DNA from: Molossus alvarezi
Lineage: Eukaryota; Chordata; Mammalia; Chiroptera; Molossidae
Direction of reading: 5' to 3'
NCBI GenBank assembly: GCA_037176705.1
Contig: CM073891.1
Coordinates: forward strand, 94,136,327-94,200,326
Length of the DNA: 64,000 bases
A program made the translations under genes and the position numbers. Positions within the stretch are counted from its first letter, which is position 1. Each line of letters starts with the position of its first letter. A model generated the notes under the pieces. The model saw nothing but the letters and a program-made list of their open reading frames with translations, was not told the DNA's origin and ran no database searches. This document shows positions 1 through 11,450 of the stretch, in pieces.

Positions 1-145
1 GACACAGACAACAGTGTGGGGAAAGGCAGGAGGGGGGCTGGATTGGGAAGGAGGGCGTCAATAGGGGAAAAATGAGGAACATCTGTAATACATTCAACAA
101 TATAGATAAATTTTTAAAAAAATAAAGATACATTTTTAAAAAAAG
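1..145 (+). mobile_element. L1-type 3' UTR end
   Basis: G-rich stretch followed by a short block (GAGGAACATCTGTAATACAT) and an A-rich tail. The same arrangement closes the L1 copies ending near 31.4 kb and 43.8 kb, so this is the 3' end of an L1 or HAL1-like element whose body lies upstream of the window. No coding sequence is left in it. Confidence 0.75.
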
Positions 146-1607
146 AAAAAGAAATCAGGACCACCTGACCCCCAGAAGCAGAGGAGACATATGGGAGCTG
201 CAATAGAGAGGATCCGAATGGAAGGCGCAGTGACCACCAAGGGTCTGAACACATATATTAAGCCCGGCTAAGGGCAGCACCCAGAAATAACAACTGACGT
301 TGAGAGGCCAGCTGATTCAGGCAGGTGCGGGGCTTCAGCTACCACACTTTGTCCCCTAATGACAAAGGTTGCCTGGGACACCTTGGTTACTCCTCTCACT
401 AATCAATAACTGTGTCTTAGCCCTGACCCATATCACAGATCCCTTCCTCTCATGAAACTGGAGGGAGGACGCCTTCTGCTCCCGCTGGAGATTCACTCAT
501 GGCTCCACAAACCCCTCGCACATGTGATTTTTTTTTTTAAGTCAATTCAACTATGTCTTTGGCTCTTTATCAGAAATTCAGAACAGGGAACAAGTGGATT
601 AAGTTTTCTGTCTAATAAAACAAAGATGATAGGAATTAAGCACAAAAACTAACTTATCTCATCCAACTCTGGCACCCATTGTGAGCTTTATAGCAGGTAA
701 TCTGAACCTGCCACGTAGCCTTTAGAAAGACAAGTGTTAGGTACACTCACCACTGAACCTAATTAGTTGCTCTGGTGATCTTCTCAAGCTTGAAACATCT
801 AATCCTATCCCCGGACTGAAACTATGAGTCACTGCTTCTATAATTGTTTGATTTCCATGACAATAAATATAAATATGGCTGCTTTTAGCATGGATATATG
901 TACTCAAAATTTGTGGCTATGTCCGATACAATATCTTTTCACAAAATCTTGATTATCAAACGACTTGAAAAAAGATACCTTTTTCCAGTTGTGTGACAGA
1001 GAGTGGGAAGAAATATCACTTGGTATTAAAATACCTACTTTGTATGAAACAAAAACTGAAAATGGAAGACCAGTAAAAGTTAAAGAAGATAATATTGTTT
1101 ATATGCCACTTAGATGATTTTCATTGTCTTGGGTTTTTTTGTTTGTTTGTTTTTTCAAAATGCTTTTGAAATGGGAAGAAATGACAAAAACGAGTCAACT
1201 TAGTGGGGTAAAACAACAAAAAATACCTCATCTTATTTTAATCCCCATTCACCTCTGTCCATGACCCAACTTTATCAGCAAAACTATTCTCACTGATAAC
1301 AGAAAATGTAGAAGAAAAAGGGGACCAGTGCAAGGATGTGTTCAATTGTCCTTCAAGAACCTTGGAAGACACAAAATATTAAGGAGAAGGATTCAGACCC
1401 TCCAATGAAATGGTGGGGCAAAATCCCCGTGCTTCTGCTCCAACTCAAGCATTATCTCTGTGCTCACTCATATTACTCTTATTTAATGGGCCTTTGTCTG
1501 CCATTGAAGTCCTCGCAATAGAGCTGTTCTTTCTGGTTTTATATATGTATTAATATCTTCACCTGCACTCCCAAATCTGAGGCTGCTTCAAAAAGGGCAC
1601 CATTTGA
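146..1607. other. No gene seen; AT-rich unique DNA
   Basis: I see no exon structure and no recognisable repeat, apart from the short coding-like relic at 953-1117. Confidence 0.5.
953..1117 (+). pseudogene. Coding-like relic, unrecognised
   Basis: A 54-codon open frame without ATG lies between TGA at 950-952 and TGA at 1115-1117. Its composition looks protein-like rather than random: charged residues are mixed with hydrophobic ones, and it contains segments such as CDREWEEIS, TLYETKTENG and VKVKEDNIVYMPL. The bases just upstream give an open stretch in another frame, which would fit a frameshifted relic. I do not recognise the parent. It could be a fragment of a processed pseudogene or of an old transposon protein; a chance open frame is not excluded. 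Confidence 0.3.
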
Positions 1608-1744
1608 GCCCTGGCCAGGTGGCTCACTTGGTTGGAGCATCATCCCATACACCAAAAGGTTGCGGGTTTGATTCCCAGTCAGGGCACATACCTAGGTTAC
1701 AGGTTCAACCCTCAGTTGAAAAACATATGGGAGGCAACTGATTG

Positions 1745-1797
<53 letters not shown>

Positions 1798-1852
1798 TCT
1801 CCCCCCCTTCCTCTCTCTAAAAATTAAAAAAAAAATCCTCAGGTGAGAATTA
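1608..1852 (+). mobile_element. VES-like tRNA SINE (GGTGGCTCACTTGG lineage)
   Basis: The tRNA-related head begins GCCCTGGCCAGGTGGCTC and has a B-box-like GGTTTGATTCCC. A pyrimidine-rich middle, a long CT tract and an A-rich tail follow. Flanking copies close to AAAAAGGGCACCATTT / AAAAAGGGGGCAACATTT look like a decayed target-site duplication. SINEs of this kind are moved in trans by L1. Confidence 0.8.
1748..1808 (+). repeat. (CT)n tract inside SINE
   Basis: Nearly pure CT dinucleotides ending in a C run. It is an expansion of the pyrimidine-rich body of the surrounding SINE. Confidence 0.9.
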
Positions 1853-1869
1853 AAAAAGGGGGCAACATT

Positions 1870-4800
1870 TAAAACCTCAAAAATAATAGAAATCTTACTC
1901 TAATTAATCATTTAGTCTAAATCTTAACTTTTTAGTCCAAATATTATCTATTTGGTTCCGTTATAGAGTTGCACCTAGTAGAGCAAGTCCTGGCACTTTG
2001 TATTAAGTGTAGAGTATTTAATAGGAAAAAGGAAATTACTATTTCAGGCCACCTTATCTTAGAAGTGGCATGTAAGACCCCGTCCAAGAGAGCTTGCTTC
2101 CTCCTCCGTGTATCAGGGGAATCCAGAATGCTAGACCCCCATTCCCGTGGGGAACACTCCTAGCTGCACATATAAAGGACACCAAGACCAGGAACTCACA
2201 TTCTCAAGGTTGTTTTATCTGTCTTCTTTGTTGAACCTCAGAACAAAGGATTGAATTCATCATACTCCATAATTCATGGCACATGGTTTTCCTTGACTCG
2301 AGGAAAGATCTCTCCTTTATTTTACTTTTGACTTTCGTCCCTATCTTCTATTCCTGTTTCCAGCTCCCTCTCCCACTACTGGCCATGTTTCTAATGTTTT
2401 TGATGTCTGTTTCTTTAATGGGACTGAAAAGGGCACCTCTCACAGACACCAGAGAGATGTTATTAGACAGCCCCCTCAGTTGAAGGGAGAGAGCTGTCCC
2501 CAACCTCAATTCACGTCTTCTCACATAAATGAATTTCAATGAGAGACGCTGATTGCATTGTGATAAAGACAATTTTTATTAAGCATGCACATTTATTAAA
2601 GAAACAAGGCACGCAAATCTATACATCTGGCTTATGAAGCGCAGACAGACTCGCAGCTAATCTGAAGAACAAGTTGGGTAGGGGTTCGAAGTGTGATTTA
2701 CCCTCCTGCCTATAGGTTTCAAAATTCCTCTACTGAATATTTTGGTACAGATTAATTCTCAAGGTCCCTTTTTACTTTGTTGTGGCCTTCCCAGAATTCA
2801 TGAAAAGCACCTGGCAATTTTATCTTGCCATGTCTTGAGACTGGCTGCCTTTTCTACTTAGGGAGTAAAATATAAAACTGCCTTTTTTTTTTTCCCTTTC
2901 CCCTTCCCTAAAAGGGCTGATTTCATTGTCCAGCAGGTGAGAAAAACTTCCTCTTCCTCTCCCTCTCCCCCTTTCCTGTATTCTCTCATTAGGGAGGCTT
3001 TTAACCATTTGCTCTCAAGTGCCCTTGGCTGGGAAAGATAATGACTTGTTATCTGCAGGCCAACTGCAAATGGTCCACATTGTTTGGCCTTGTTTTAACC
3101 TTCCTGTCCTGGAATTCTCCTAGCTTCTTCTTATCCTGTAACAGGACCATGCCTACTCTGCATCCAGCCTCCTCACAACCTCAGCACCCAGTCCCCAGGC
3201 CTTCTCCCCATCCTCACATCTGACCACACCTTGATGTCAACTTTGGCACCCAGTTTACCTGCCCCTCTGTCTCCTCACTGGCCATTTCATTCCCTTTTTC
3301 TCCTGCTGGCTTAATGTTGCCATGACAATGATTGGTGATTCCCCTCCTGGCTGTAGCTCTCCCACACGTACCACCCTGGAGGGAATGGCCTGGATCTTCC
3401 AGGGAGGACTTCGACACTCCAGAATCTGCCATTAGGGAATTTCCATCGCACACTAACCAAAATAATAGTGACAACAATTACAGTAACTCTTCTGGAAATC
3501 TGACGATGTGTCAGATACACAGCTAATTCAGATGGGGAATAAAAGTGTCTTCATCAATGATGTAGGGCTTTACTTGAGGAGAATTTGGAAAGCACAAAAG
3601 GAAAGAAACTCCTGTTTGTGCCTGCTCTTTACCAATGGCGGTGTGCTCTTTGGGATTGACTAGGCAACTACAACATTCAAGCATTGACTAGCTCTCCAGA
3701 ATGCAGACAGTGTGTGACCTCCAACTCTTAAGAAAAACAATGGAGAAAATATTATTGTCTTTATAACACAATAAAGGAATTGAAACAAGCCATGGTCTAC
3801 CAAACTAACAATGTTTAGATTTGTGCTACCGTTTTGAGCCTGTTGCTGGTCTGGGCTGACAGTGGTCCCTGCTGTGGACTGGAGGAGTCCTTACATGTCC
3901 AAGGAACCTCTGGTCACTAACTGGACACACGGTCCTTTTGGTAGGATTTTCCATGGCGGGCATGTCATAGAGGTAGCTAGGCAAAATAGACTGTTAATCA
4001 TTGTGTCCTTTATGATAAAGTCTTCAAAATATGCAAAACCATGGAAATTCTTTGAAACTTGTTATAAATCTTCAGTCTGGCAGTGTCAAGCAGACAAAAT
4101 GTGGAGGAGCATATGTTTTTAAGTATCTCACAGCTGTCTTCTTAAAAGCTGTAGAAGGTTTTAGTTCAGGCAATATACTCATTTCCTGCAAATAAATGGT
4201 TGAGCAGACACATCCCCGTATCTGCATTCAGAATGCTTGTGCTTGAGGGTTATTCTTTACTTATATGTAACAATTTTTCTATTCAAAGGGCTTTGCAGTT
4301 ACCCTGGCTACTTACTCCCTCTGGCAGTTCTGTGAATTACGTTTTCTAAATGGACAGAGCAGAGAACTAGAACACTGAGGTGATGTCACAGACTGAGGGC
4401 CTGCCCCTCCTGCGTCCTGCGGCTCCGCGTTTTCAGGTGAAGTGACAGTGAAAAATGTGAGGTATGTTCAGAGACCTATGAGACACTACTTCCTATTCTA
4501 AGTGGATACTCCTGTTAGGTGGTGAAATCTCTCCTGCTTGGCAGTATGAAAGCAATGCTGGTCTACGTTTTGAGAGTCTTTTCTCCTAAGATCCTTACAG
4601 ATCGTTTTCAGGTAATAACGCACACATGGTCCTAATATCTCTGCAACATGTGTGTGCCATGGATATCTCCATTTCAGCGATGAGAAAGACATTGAAGCAT
4701 AGACTCACAGAGCAACGTGGAGCCTATCCTGGCTCCCAAGCAGTAGGTTGATTTAGCAAAGAACCATGCACATAAGTACAGTGAAGAGCGTTTGGACAGA

Positions 4801-5687
4801 AAAGACTTCACACGTGCTTATTTACTAGCAAGAAAACAAAGACATAATTAATTGTGTTAACCCCATAACAGAGTCATTTGCACTGATGATTTTTAGTAAG
4901 TATTAACTGATTACAGCAACATTAAGAATCTGTTTACTCTTCTAGCCATTTTCTCTTCTTTTCAACACCAATACATTCTTATTGAAGTATTTTGTTCACC
5001 TCTATTCAGAAAATAGAAGCCTGTTTTGTTTCTCTGACAAAAATTCAAACAAAAAAAAAGAAGAAGAAAGACACAAAAACTTAGGAAAGAAACAAAAAGA
5101 AATGGAGCATGTCTCATTTCTGTGACACATAATTAACCAGGTACCTCTTTGTACATGCGTGTGTTCATTTATTTGATTTTCCGGCTCTCTCGGGGATCCA
5201 AATGCAAAATAGAGCACTTGGGAACAACTCACAGATTTACAAGGCACTCTAGGGAATACAAGATCTATAAACTGACACATTAGCCTCATCCGCAGATGGG
5301 GTGTAAAGTATTTTTACTGCCACTTCATGAACCACAGTGTTCCTAATCCAGAAATAACTTGGTATCAGTAACCCACACAACACTGGCACTGAAATGTCCT
5401 TCATTTCCCTTAACTGCTTCCAACCCATGGAAAAAGTAAATGCAATTGAGTGGAAATTGCTTTTCAAGGAGTTGTGTCTACACAAGAAATAAGAAGTGGG
5501 GGACTGAGAACCCATTTCATCAAACCAGGCCCAATACTGAGCACTTTGTATTTGAAAACTTGACAGAAGTTTATAAGGTAGCTTCTTGTGTTGAATTTAT
5601 ATGATTGCAATAGAATTACATACTAAATACAGCTTTTACAAGCCAATAGTCATGGGTACAAAAATAGAACTTTTACCTTTCCTATAT
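1870..5687. other. No gene seen; unique DNA
   Basis: Open frames here are short, overlapping and without coding character. A possible MIR remnant lies near 4610-4760. A pyrimidine-rich run lies at about 2881-2975. No promoter or exon pattern is evident. Confidence 0.5.
4610..4760 (+). repeat. Possible MIR remnant
   Basis: The stretch CTCCATTTCAGCGATGAG followed by a GAAGCATAGACTCA-like segment resembles the MIR core (CCCATTTTACAGATGAGGAA.CTGAGGC). It is too diverged to be sure. Confidence 0.35.
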
Positions 5688-5911
5688 CAGCGGTTCTAAA
5701 CCTATGGGTCACGACCCCTTTGGGGGTCGAACGACTCTTTCACAGGGGTCGCCTAAGACCGTCGGAAAACACATATTTCCGATGGCGATTCATAACAGTA
5801 GCAAAATTACAGTTATAAAGTAGCAACAAAAATAATTTTATGGTTGGAGGTCACCACAACATGAGGAACTGTACTAAGGGGTCGCGGCATTAGGAAGGTT
5901 GAGAACCACTG
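5688..5911 (+). mobile_element. SPIN/OposCharlie3-type hAT MITE
   Basis: A 224-bp non-autonomous DNA transposon. It starts CAGCGGTTCTAAACC and ends GGTTGAGAACCACTG, so it has imperfect 15-16 bp terminal inverted repeats of hAT type. Internal landmarks (GGGTCACGACCCCTTTGGGG, TCACAGGGGTCGCCTAAGAC, GGAAAACACATATTTCCGAT, AGTTATAAAGTAGCAACAAA) match what I know of SPIN_NA elements. A short piece appears missing after the ACATATTTCCGATGG palindrome. Flanks (CTATAT / CTATAA) only weakly suggest an 8-bp duplication. No transposase is present; it would have been mobilised in trans. Confidence 0.85.
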
Positions 5912-6554
5912 CTATAATTGAACTTAACTTCTATCTCAAGCTCTCAGTCTTCTCTGTAGCAGAAAAGTTAATCTTCCTACTTTAATTCAAATTAGTGCTT
6001 CTTTAGTCATTTCATGGATAAAGTCAGATCAATTCAGGGGTTTACCCTTTCCCTTTTATTGTCTTGAGACAGTGAAGTTCTGTGGGCGTGCAGTGTCGTG
6101 GCGTCAGGGAGTGAGGCAGCCCCTCCGCTGGCATCTGACGAGGGCACCTCCACCGGCTAGTCTTTGGACATTGGCCTCTATCTCCACATTGTTTCACCTG
6201 CTCATGTGTATGGGTCCACTATAGCCTCTGGCTTTTCCATGCTGCTCCTGCTAATGGTGAATCCTCAGCACAGCCTCTCTCAGCCATGCCCACATACCTC
6301 TCAGGGACAATGAAAAATCCTGTGGGTTCTCATTTGGGCTGCAGGAGACTCAAAGCTGTCAGATCCCTTCTTGCTTAGACTGGTCCAGCTGCCATCTCTG
6401 CTTTGCGCTGCTCCAATGTGTCCAGCAGGTTTGCTGCACACTCAGGCTTCACCCAGGGTGCAAGGCACAGATCTTTCCTGCTCTTGGAACCCTCCGAACC
6501 AAACTGAGCTTTCTGTCACCTTCACCCAGGGCTTGGTCACTGCCATCCAAGGAC
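5912..6554. other. No gene seen
   Basis: Unique, moderately GC-rich DNA without exon signals or repeats that I recognise. Confidence 0.45.
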
Positions 6555-6745
6555 TCTAGAGTCTGTTTGCATGCAATCACTGGCTATGCCACTTACTGTG
6601 TGACTTTGGGCCCATCTCCTGCCCCTCTGTGCCTCAGTTTTCTCATCTGCAAAATGGGATCTCATAAGGTTTTTGACAGGATAAATAAATTAAAATATGT
6701 AATTAGAATAATGCTTGGCACGTAGTATGTACTAGATGTGTTGGA
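6555..6745 (+). mobile_element. MIR SINE
   Basis: Typical MIR order: CTGGCTATGCCACTTACTGT, then GTGACTTTGGGC, CCTCAGTTTTCTCATCTGCA, AAATGGGATCTCATAAGG and TGCTTGGCACGTAGTA. This is an ancient tRNA-derived SINE, not polymorphic and not coding. Confidence 0.9.
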
Positions 6746-6859
6746 TAGTGTTATTGCTGCTAATCCTTGATGGAGGCTGGGATGAGACCTCCCTTCTCCT
6801 AGAACCATACCAGGGACAACCGATGGTCATTGGTGCCAATTCAACACCAACAGGGATCC

Positions 6860-7560
6860 CCAACTTGTATGGTGAAGAAGGAAACTTCATTCAGTGCCAA
6901 ACAGCTCAATTGTGATACAGTAAGGCTGTGAGGCAGCCCTGAGGCCAGGCCCCTCTCTGGCTTAACAGCTCTGCCCTGCTTCTCACTGGTCTGCTCTGCT
7001 CTGTTCTATGCTAGTCTGCTTTGTGCTGCACTGGTCTGCTCCATTCTGTGCCGGTCTGCTCTGGCCTGTGGTGGTCAGCTCCACTGTGTTTCAGCTCAGC
7101 CAGGGAAAGGAAGTCTTCAGTGGAAAGGGAAAGTGCACTCCCAGAGCCAGAGGGGAGCTGACTTATATAGAAAGAAATCCCCACCCCTGGTTCCTGATTG
7201 GTCCATTCTCATGCAGACGGGGACTCCTAACCCTTGCAGTATGATTGGTTCAAAAAGCACTGTCCTGATTGATCAGAATAGAGCCACTCTGATTAGTCAG
7301 TGAAAATGTTGATTGAATTAGCTGTGCAGTTCCGATTGTATGGGGAGAGCCTCGGTCCCATTGGTTGAAATAGGATTCCAGGAACTCCTTTATGAGGGCT
7401 GGCTCAGTACTGGCAGGCAGTTCAGTGCAGGCTTCTCTTCGAAGTACCCTTTGCATGAAAAGCCTCTGTGTAGAAATGGCTACTAGGCTCTGTTTTTTTA
7501 AAATCTGAGCCCAGCTAGCCACCAGGAGCTCTTGTTAGTAGGCATCGTCTTTTTCAGGGT
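6860..7560 (-). mobile_element. Possible solo LTR
   Basis: Read on the minus strand, this holds several CCAAT boxes (plus-strand ATTGGT at about 7197, 7245 and 7358) followed by TATATAAG (minus; plus-strand CTTATATA at about 7161-7168). That spacing is typical of an LTR U3 promoter. A run of degenerate GGTCTGCTC-type repeats lies downstream, at 6990-7080. I see no clear AATAAA, no paired LTR and no primer-binding site. A host promoter or another repeat type remains possible. Confidence 0.35.
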
Positions 7561-7889
7561 TCACACCAGCATCTCACACCCAGCCTTTTAGGAGAAGACT
7601 GGCTGTCACCCTCCTGCTGTCTTTCCACATCTACTGTGTGTGTCTGAACTTTGTACTGTGAACCTTCAGTATTTAGCCTTCTGGAACTCAAAATACTTTT
7701 AATCTTTCAAAAACCTGGACTTCTGCAACTTAAATCCTTGACAGCACGGATATTAAGAAACTATTGAACTACTGGAAGCTCAGAGTATTAGTCTTCTGCT
7801 TGTGTCTCTCCCCGCAGGTAGTAAACCTGGTCCCTGTTATCAGGTACATATAATGAAAAAATTGTGAGCTAAAAAGTTAGCATTCCTGC
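7561..7889. other. No gene seen
   Basis: Unique DNA. No repeat or exon pattern recognised. Confidence 0.45.
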
Positions 7890-8096
7890 TCTGGCAGGGT
7901 GGATTAGTTGGCTGGAGCATCCTCCCATACGCCAAAAGATTGTGGGTTCAATTCCCAGTCAGGGCACATACCCAGGTTACAGGTTTGATTCTCAGTGGGA
8001 CATGTACAGGAGGCAACCAATTGATGTTTCTCTCTCTCAAAAAAAAAATCAATAAAAACATATCCTTGGGTGAGGATTAAAATTTTAAAAAAATGT
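7890..8096 (+). mobile_element. VES-like tRNA SINE
   Basis: The head carries TTGGCTGGAGCATCCTCCCA and GGGTTCAATTCCC (B box). AGGAGGCAACCAATTGATGT, a CT run and AATCAATAAAAACATATCC come next, with an ending close to CCTTGGGTGAGGATTAAA. Same lineage as the copies at 1608 and 60726. Confidence 0.85.
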
Positions 8097-9265
8097 TTTA
8101 AGTTAGCATTCCTCTCATTTGAACTTCTATCTGAGCATTTTGTGGGGACAACAATAATAAGATGCCTAGGTTGGCCATGCCTGTTCCATGCTTTAAATAT
8201 TTCTAGTAATCATGAGAGCAGTTAAACATTAGCCAACGTCATATACTGCTAAACTGATTAATTGAGGCAACTCATGTAAAAATTCAAAAATACAATAAAA
8301 CAGTTGTGCTACAACCATCTGCACAGACACAACTCATACTACCAAGGAGCAGCTGCTACCGCTACTGTTAGAGCAGTGATGTTAATGGCTTTACCGAAAA
8401 ATTAAAATTAGTAATCAGTCTGTTGCCACAAGAACTTTGTTCTGAGCACAAATGGCATCAACACCTTGGGAGCCGATGGCTAGTCGATCTGAGGAGGATC
8501 CTCTGGAAATGTATTTAAATCCAAGATTTCCCATGGGGATTTTCATTTTAAGCTCTAAATATGTTTCTGGTCACTGAACAGATCCTCTGGCATTAAGTAC
8601 GTCCTCTGTGCATACTCAGAGATATATAGCCTCTTCCAGGCCACTGGAGTAATATTTGATGAGTTATGACCCAGGCTGCAGGGACATCACTCACAGTGAG
8701 TCCCGGAAAGCATCTGTTGGACTCCATGGGCTCTAATGTTATAGCTTAAAGTAAAGTCTTCAAAAGCCCTTTTTAAAAAAATAACTGAAGGACACCACCA
8801 GGCATTTTAAATCAACCCACATTCATCCGAACTTCAAGTGGTCAAACTTTGTGTGAGAAAAGATAACACCTTTTTCTCAACGTCTCTACTGTACCAGAGT
8901 GCAAGGCCCTTCTACCTTCTGATCCTCTCCATACACGTGTTTTAAATGTCAGCTTTTAGGGCTCTAATGAATCTACAGATTCAGCTCAGTGGTTACAACT
9001 GAATTAATTATGATATATGAGAGGCAGGATCCTAGAATGCCCCAGGCAGGCAGCTTTTAAAATCTCAGATTCATTTATGTATGTAAATGGAGCCTGTTCC
9101 GTGTTTCTGTAAAACCACAAAACTATTGATCATTTTCATTGGCATCACTTCCATTCTAATAGCCTCAGACTGATGTTAAATGTATAATTAAATGGCTGCC
9201 CAGTTCTTTGGTCTCAGATAATGATCATAGCTCACACGTAGAGGGTGCATGTGCAGGGTGGGTGG
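8097..9265. other. No gene seen
   Basis: AT-rich unique DNA. Nothing recognised on either strand. Confidence 0.45.
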
Positions 9266-9435
9266 TGAGCATTATAGCTTATTCTATTGAAGAATATTAT
9301 CCAGTTTGGTACTGCAAATATTGCCATTTTACTCAAGCCTCATGAAAGTTCAGGAACTTGTCTAAGGTCACACAATTCATGAGTGTGGAGCTGGAACCAA
9401 ACTCAGATCTGTCTGATTTCAGAGCCTCAACTCAC
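9266..9435 (+). mobile_element. MIR SINE
   Basis: Contains GCATTATAGCTTATTCTATT and GCCATTTTACTCAAGCC, then the MIR 3' block AACTTGTCTAAGGTCACACA and GAGTGTGGAGCTGGAACCAA. Order and orientation fit MIR or MIRb. Confidence 0.8.
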
Positions 9436-9752
9436 CCCCAACCAGGCCATACCACTGCCTATACTACGTAGTTTAATCAAAAATTGAGACTGTTCTCTAC
9501 TTCCAGCCCTGACAAAACCAGATATGATTTGACTCTGAATCGATGTTAGATTGTCCCCCTTGAGCTAATGCTTTTAGCATTTTAGTTTCAAATAGGAACA
9601 GTTTAAAATACATTAGAAAAACATAGTAGGCAGCTGGAAGGGGCTCCCAAAAAAACCGGATACAAGACAATTTGAGCAACAAAAATCTAAAAAGGAGAAT
9701 AATGGATTATGATCCTTGGACTAAAATAAGAATCCAAGAGTTCATAGGGGTA

Positions 9753-9778
9753 TAAATAAATAAATAAATAAATAAATC
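9753..9778 (+). repeat. (TAAA)n microsatellite
   Basis: Six to seven uninterrupted TAAA units. Confidence 0.9.
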
Positions 9779-10187
9779 TTTCTTGCAGTAGATTTCCAAC
9801 TAATAACTGTTGAATAAATTAATTATTAAAATAGAAAACCTATTTGGCCAATACTGCAGTAATAATTGTTTCGGATAAGAATCAATGACAAATGCTAAGA
9901 TTTGTGGGTGAAAATCTGATGAGAGAGGGGGTAATTTCAGAGTCTCTCCATAACATTTTCATAATGAAAAAATAGGTAACTATTTGGAGGAATCTGGCAA
10001 GCATCACCTTCAACAGGTGATTAAGTTAACATCACAAGTAATGGGAGAAATGAATACCATGCACCTCTCAAAATGATGCACTGAAAAGGACAAAATATCA
10101 CTTTTGCCAAAAATTGAATCATGAGGAAACATCAGAAAAACGCAAATTGAGTGACATTCTACAAAAGCAGGTCAATACTCTTCAAAA

Positions 10188-10473
10188 GGCCCAGCCAAGC
10201 CTGGCTAGTGTGACTCAGTGGTTGAGCATCAACCTATGCACCAAAAGGCCCAGCCAATGTGGCTCAGTGGCTGAGCGTTGACCCAGGCATCAAGAGGTCA
10301 CCGGTTCAATTCCCCATCAGGGCACATGCCCAGGTTATGGGCGCGACTCTCAGTGGGGGTCACATGGGGAGGCGGCCAATTGATGTTCTCTCGCATCAAT
10401 GTTTCTATCTCTCTCTTCCTCTCCCTTTCTCTCTCTCTAAAAATCAATAAAGAAAAAAAATTTACAAAAAAAT
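10188..10473 (+). mobile_element. VES-like SINE with doubled head
   Basis: A partial head (CCTGGCTAGTGTGACTCAGT to CACCAAAA) is joined directly to a complete SINE of the GTGGCTCAGTGGTTGAGC lineage. The latter has a B box (CCGGTTCAATTCCCC), ATGTTCTCTCGCATCAATGT, a CT run and AATCAATAAAG. Both together are bounded by one duplication, TCTTCAAAA, at 10179-10187 and 10474-10482. That suggests a single insertion event of a dimer-headed RNA, or insertion at exactly the head of an earlier copy. Confidence 0.8.
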
Positions 10474-10482
10474 TCTTCAAAA

Positions 10483-11018
10483 CTGTTCAAGTCCACGAAA
10501 GACAAAAAGTAAAAACGACAAAGGCACTGGAAGAAGCCCAGCAGAGCAACACCACTGGTCGCTCTTCTCCCAGCTGTCACCCCTGCGGCTGTGATGTGGG
10601 CGAGCCTCTCTGGGTGGCCCCGGAGGCATGATCGCTTGGTGCTGCCAGTGATAAGGAAGTAAATCTGCCGAATTTTGGGCAAAAATATTAGCAAGACCTA
10701 AAGCTATATTCTCCAATAGTTTTGTCAGTTATTAAGCTGACATTTTGCTATCAGTCAGATTCCTACACTATTTCTCAAAAGGTCTTAACCTAGACAGGAA
10801 AGATATAGTGTTATTTATTAGCAGAGTGATCATATACTTTACTGTCCAACTGAGACACTTCTGAGGAAGAAAGGAAACACTATTAATAATTACGCCAGGA
10901 CCACAGACAAAATCTGGGACTTGTCCTTGTTGTCCTATTAGCCCCAGCTTATGCATGAGCTGAGATGTTGGGACATAGATGCAGAAAGGAATTTGAGGCA
11001 TAACACTGAACAGATGGG

Positions 11019-11020
<2 letters not shown>
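10483..11020. other. No gene seen
   Basis: A small GC-rich patch at 10540-10630, otherwise unremarkable unique DNA. Confidence 0.4.

Positions 11021-11021
<1 letters not shown>

Positions 11022-11082
<61 letters not shown>
11022..11082 (+). repeat. (TA)n(CA)n compound microsatellite
   Basis: About 15 TA units run into about 15 CA units. It sits exactly where L1 reads ACATATACACAATGGA, so the tract grew from the L1 sequence that follows. Confidence 0.95.
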
Positions 11083-11084
<2 letters not shown>

Positions 11085-11450
11085 GGAGTACTATGCAGCT
11101 GTAAGAAAGATCTCTTATCCTTTGAGATGACATGGAGGGACCTGAAGAGTATTATGCTAAGTGAAATAAGCCAATCAGAGAAAGACAAATACCATGTGAT
11201 CTCATGTATTTGTGGAATATAATGAACAAAATAAGCTGATGAACAAAATAGACCCAGAGACATAGACATAGAAAGGAGTACAGTTCAGACTGACAATCCT
11301 CAGAGGAGGGGGGCAGGGGGGAGAGAAGAGATAAACCAAAGGATTTATGTGCATGTATGTATAACCAATGGATATAGACAACAATGTTATGAGGGGGGAA
11401 GGTGATCAGGAGTAGGGTGTCTATGGGGGGGAAAGGAGAAACTTTTAACC
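11083..11450 (+). mobile_element. 5'-truncated L1 3' end
   Basis: Starts with the end of L1 ORF2 (AATGGAGTACTATGCAGCTG) and continues through GAGGGACCTGAAGAGTATTA, the ATCTCATGTATTTGTGGAAT block and the G-rich 3' UTR. It aligns by eye with 30990-31350 and 43522-43800. Confidence 0.9.
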
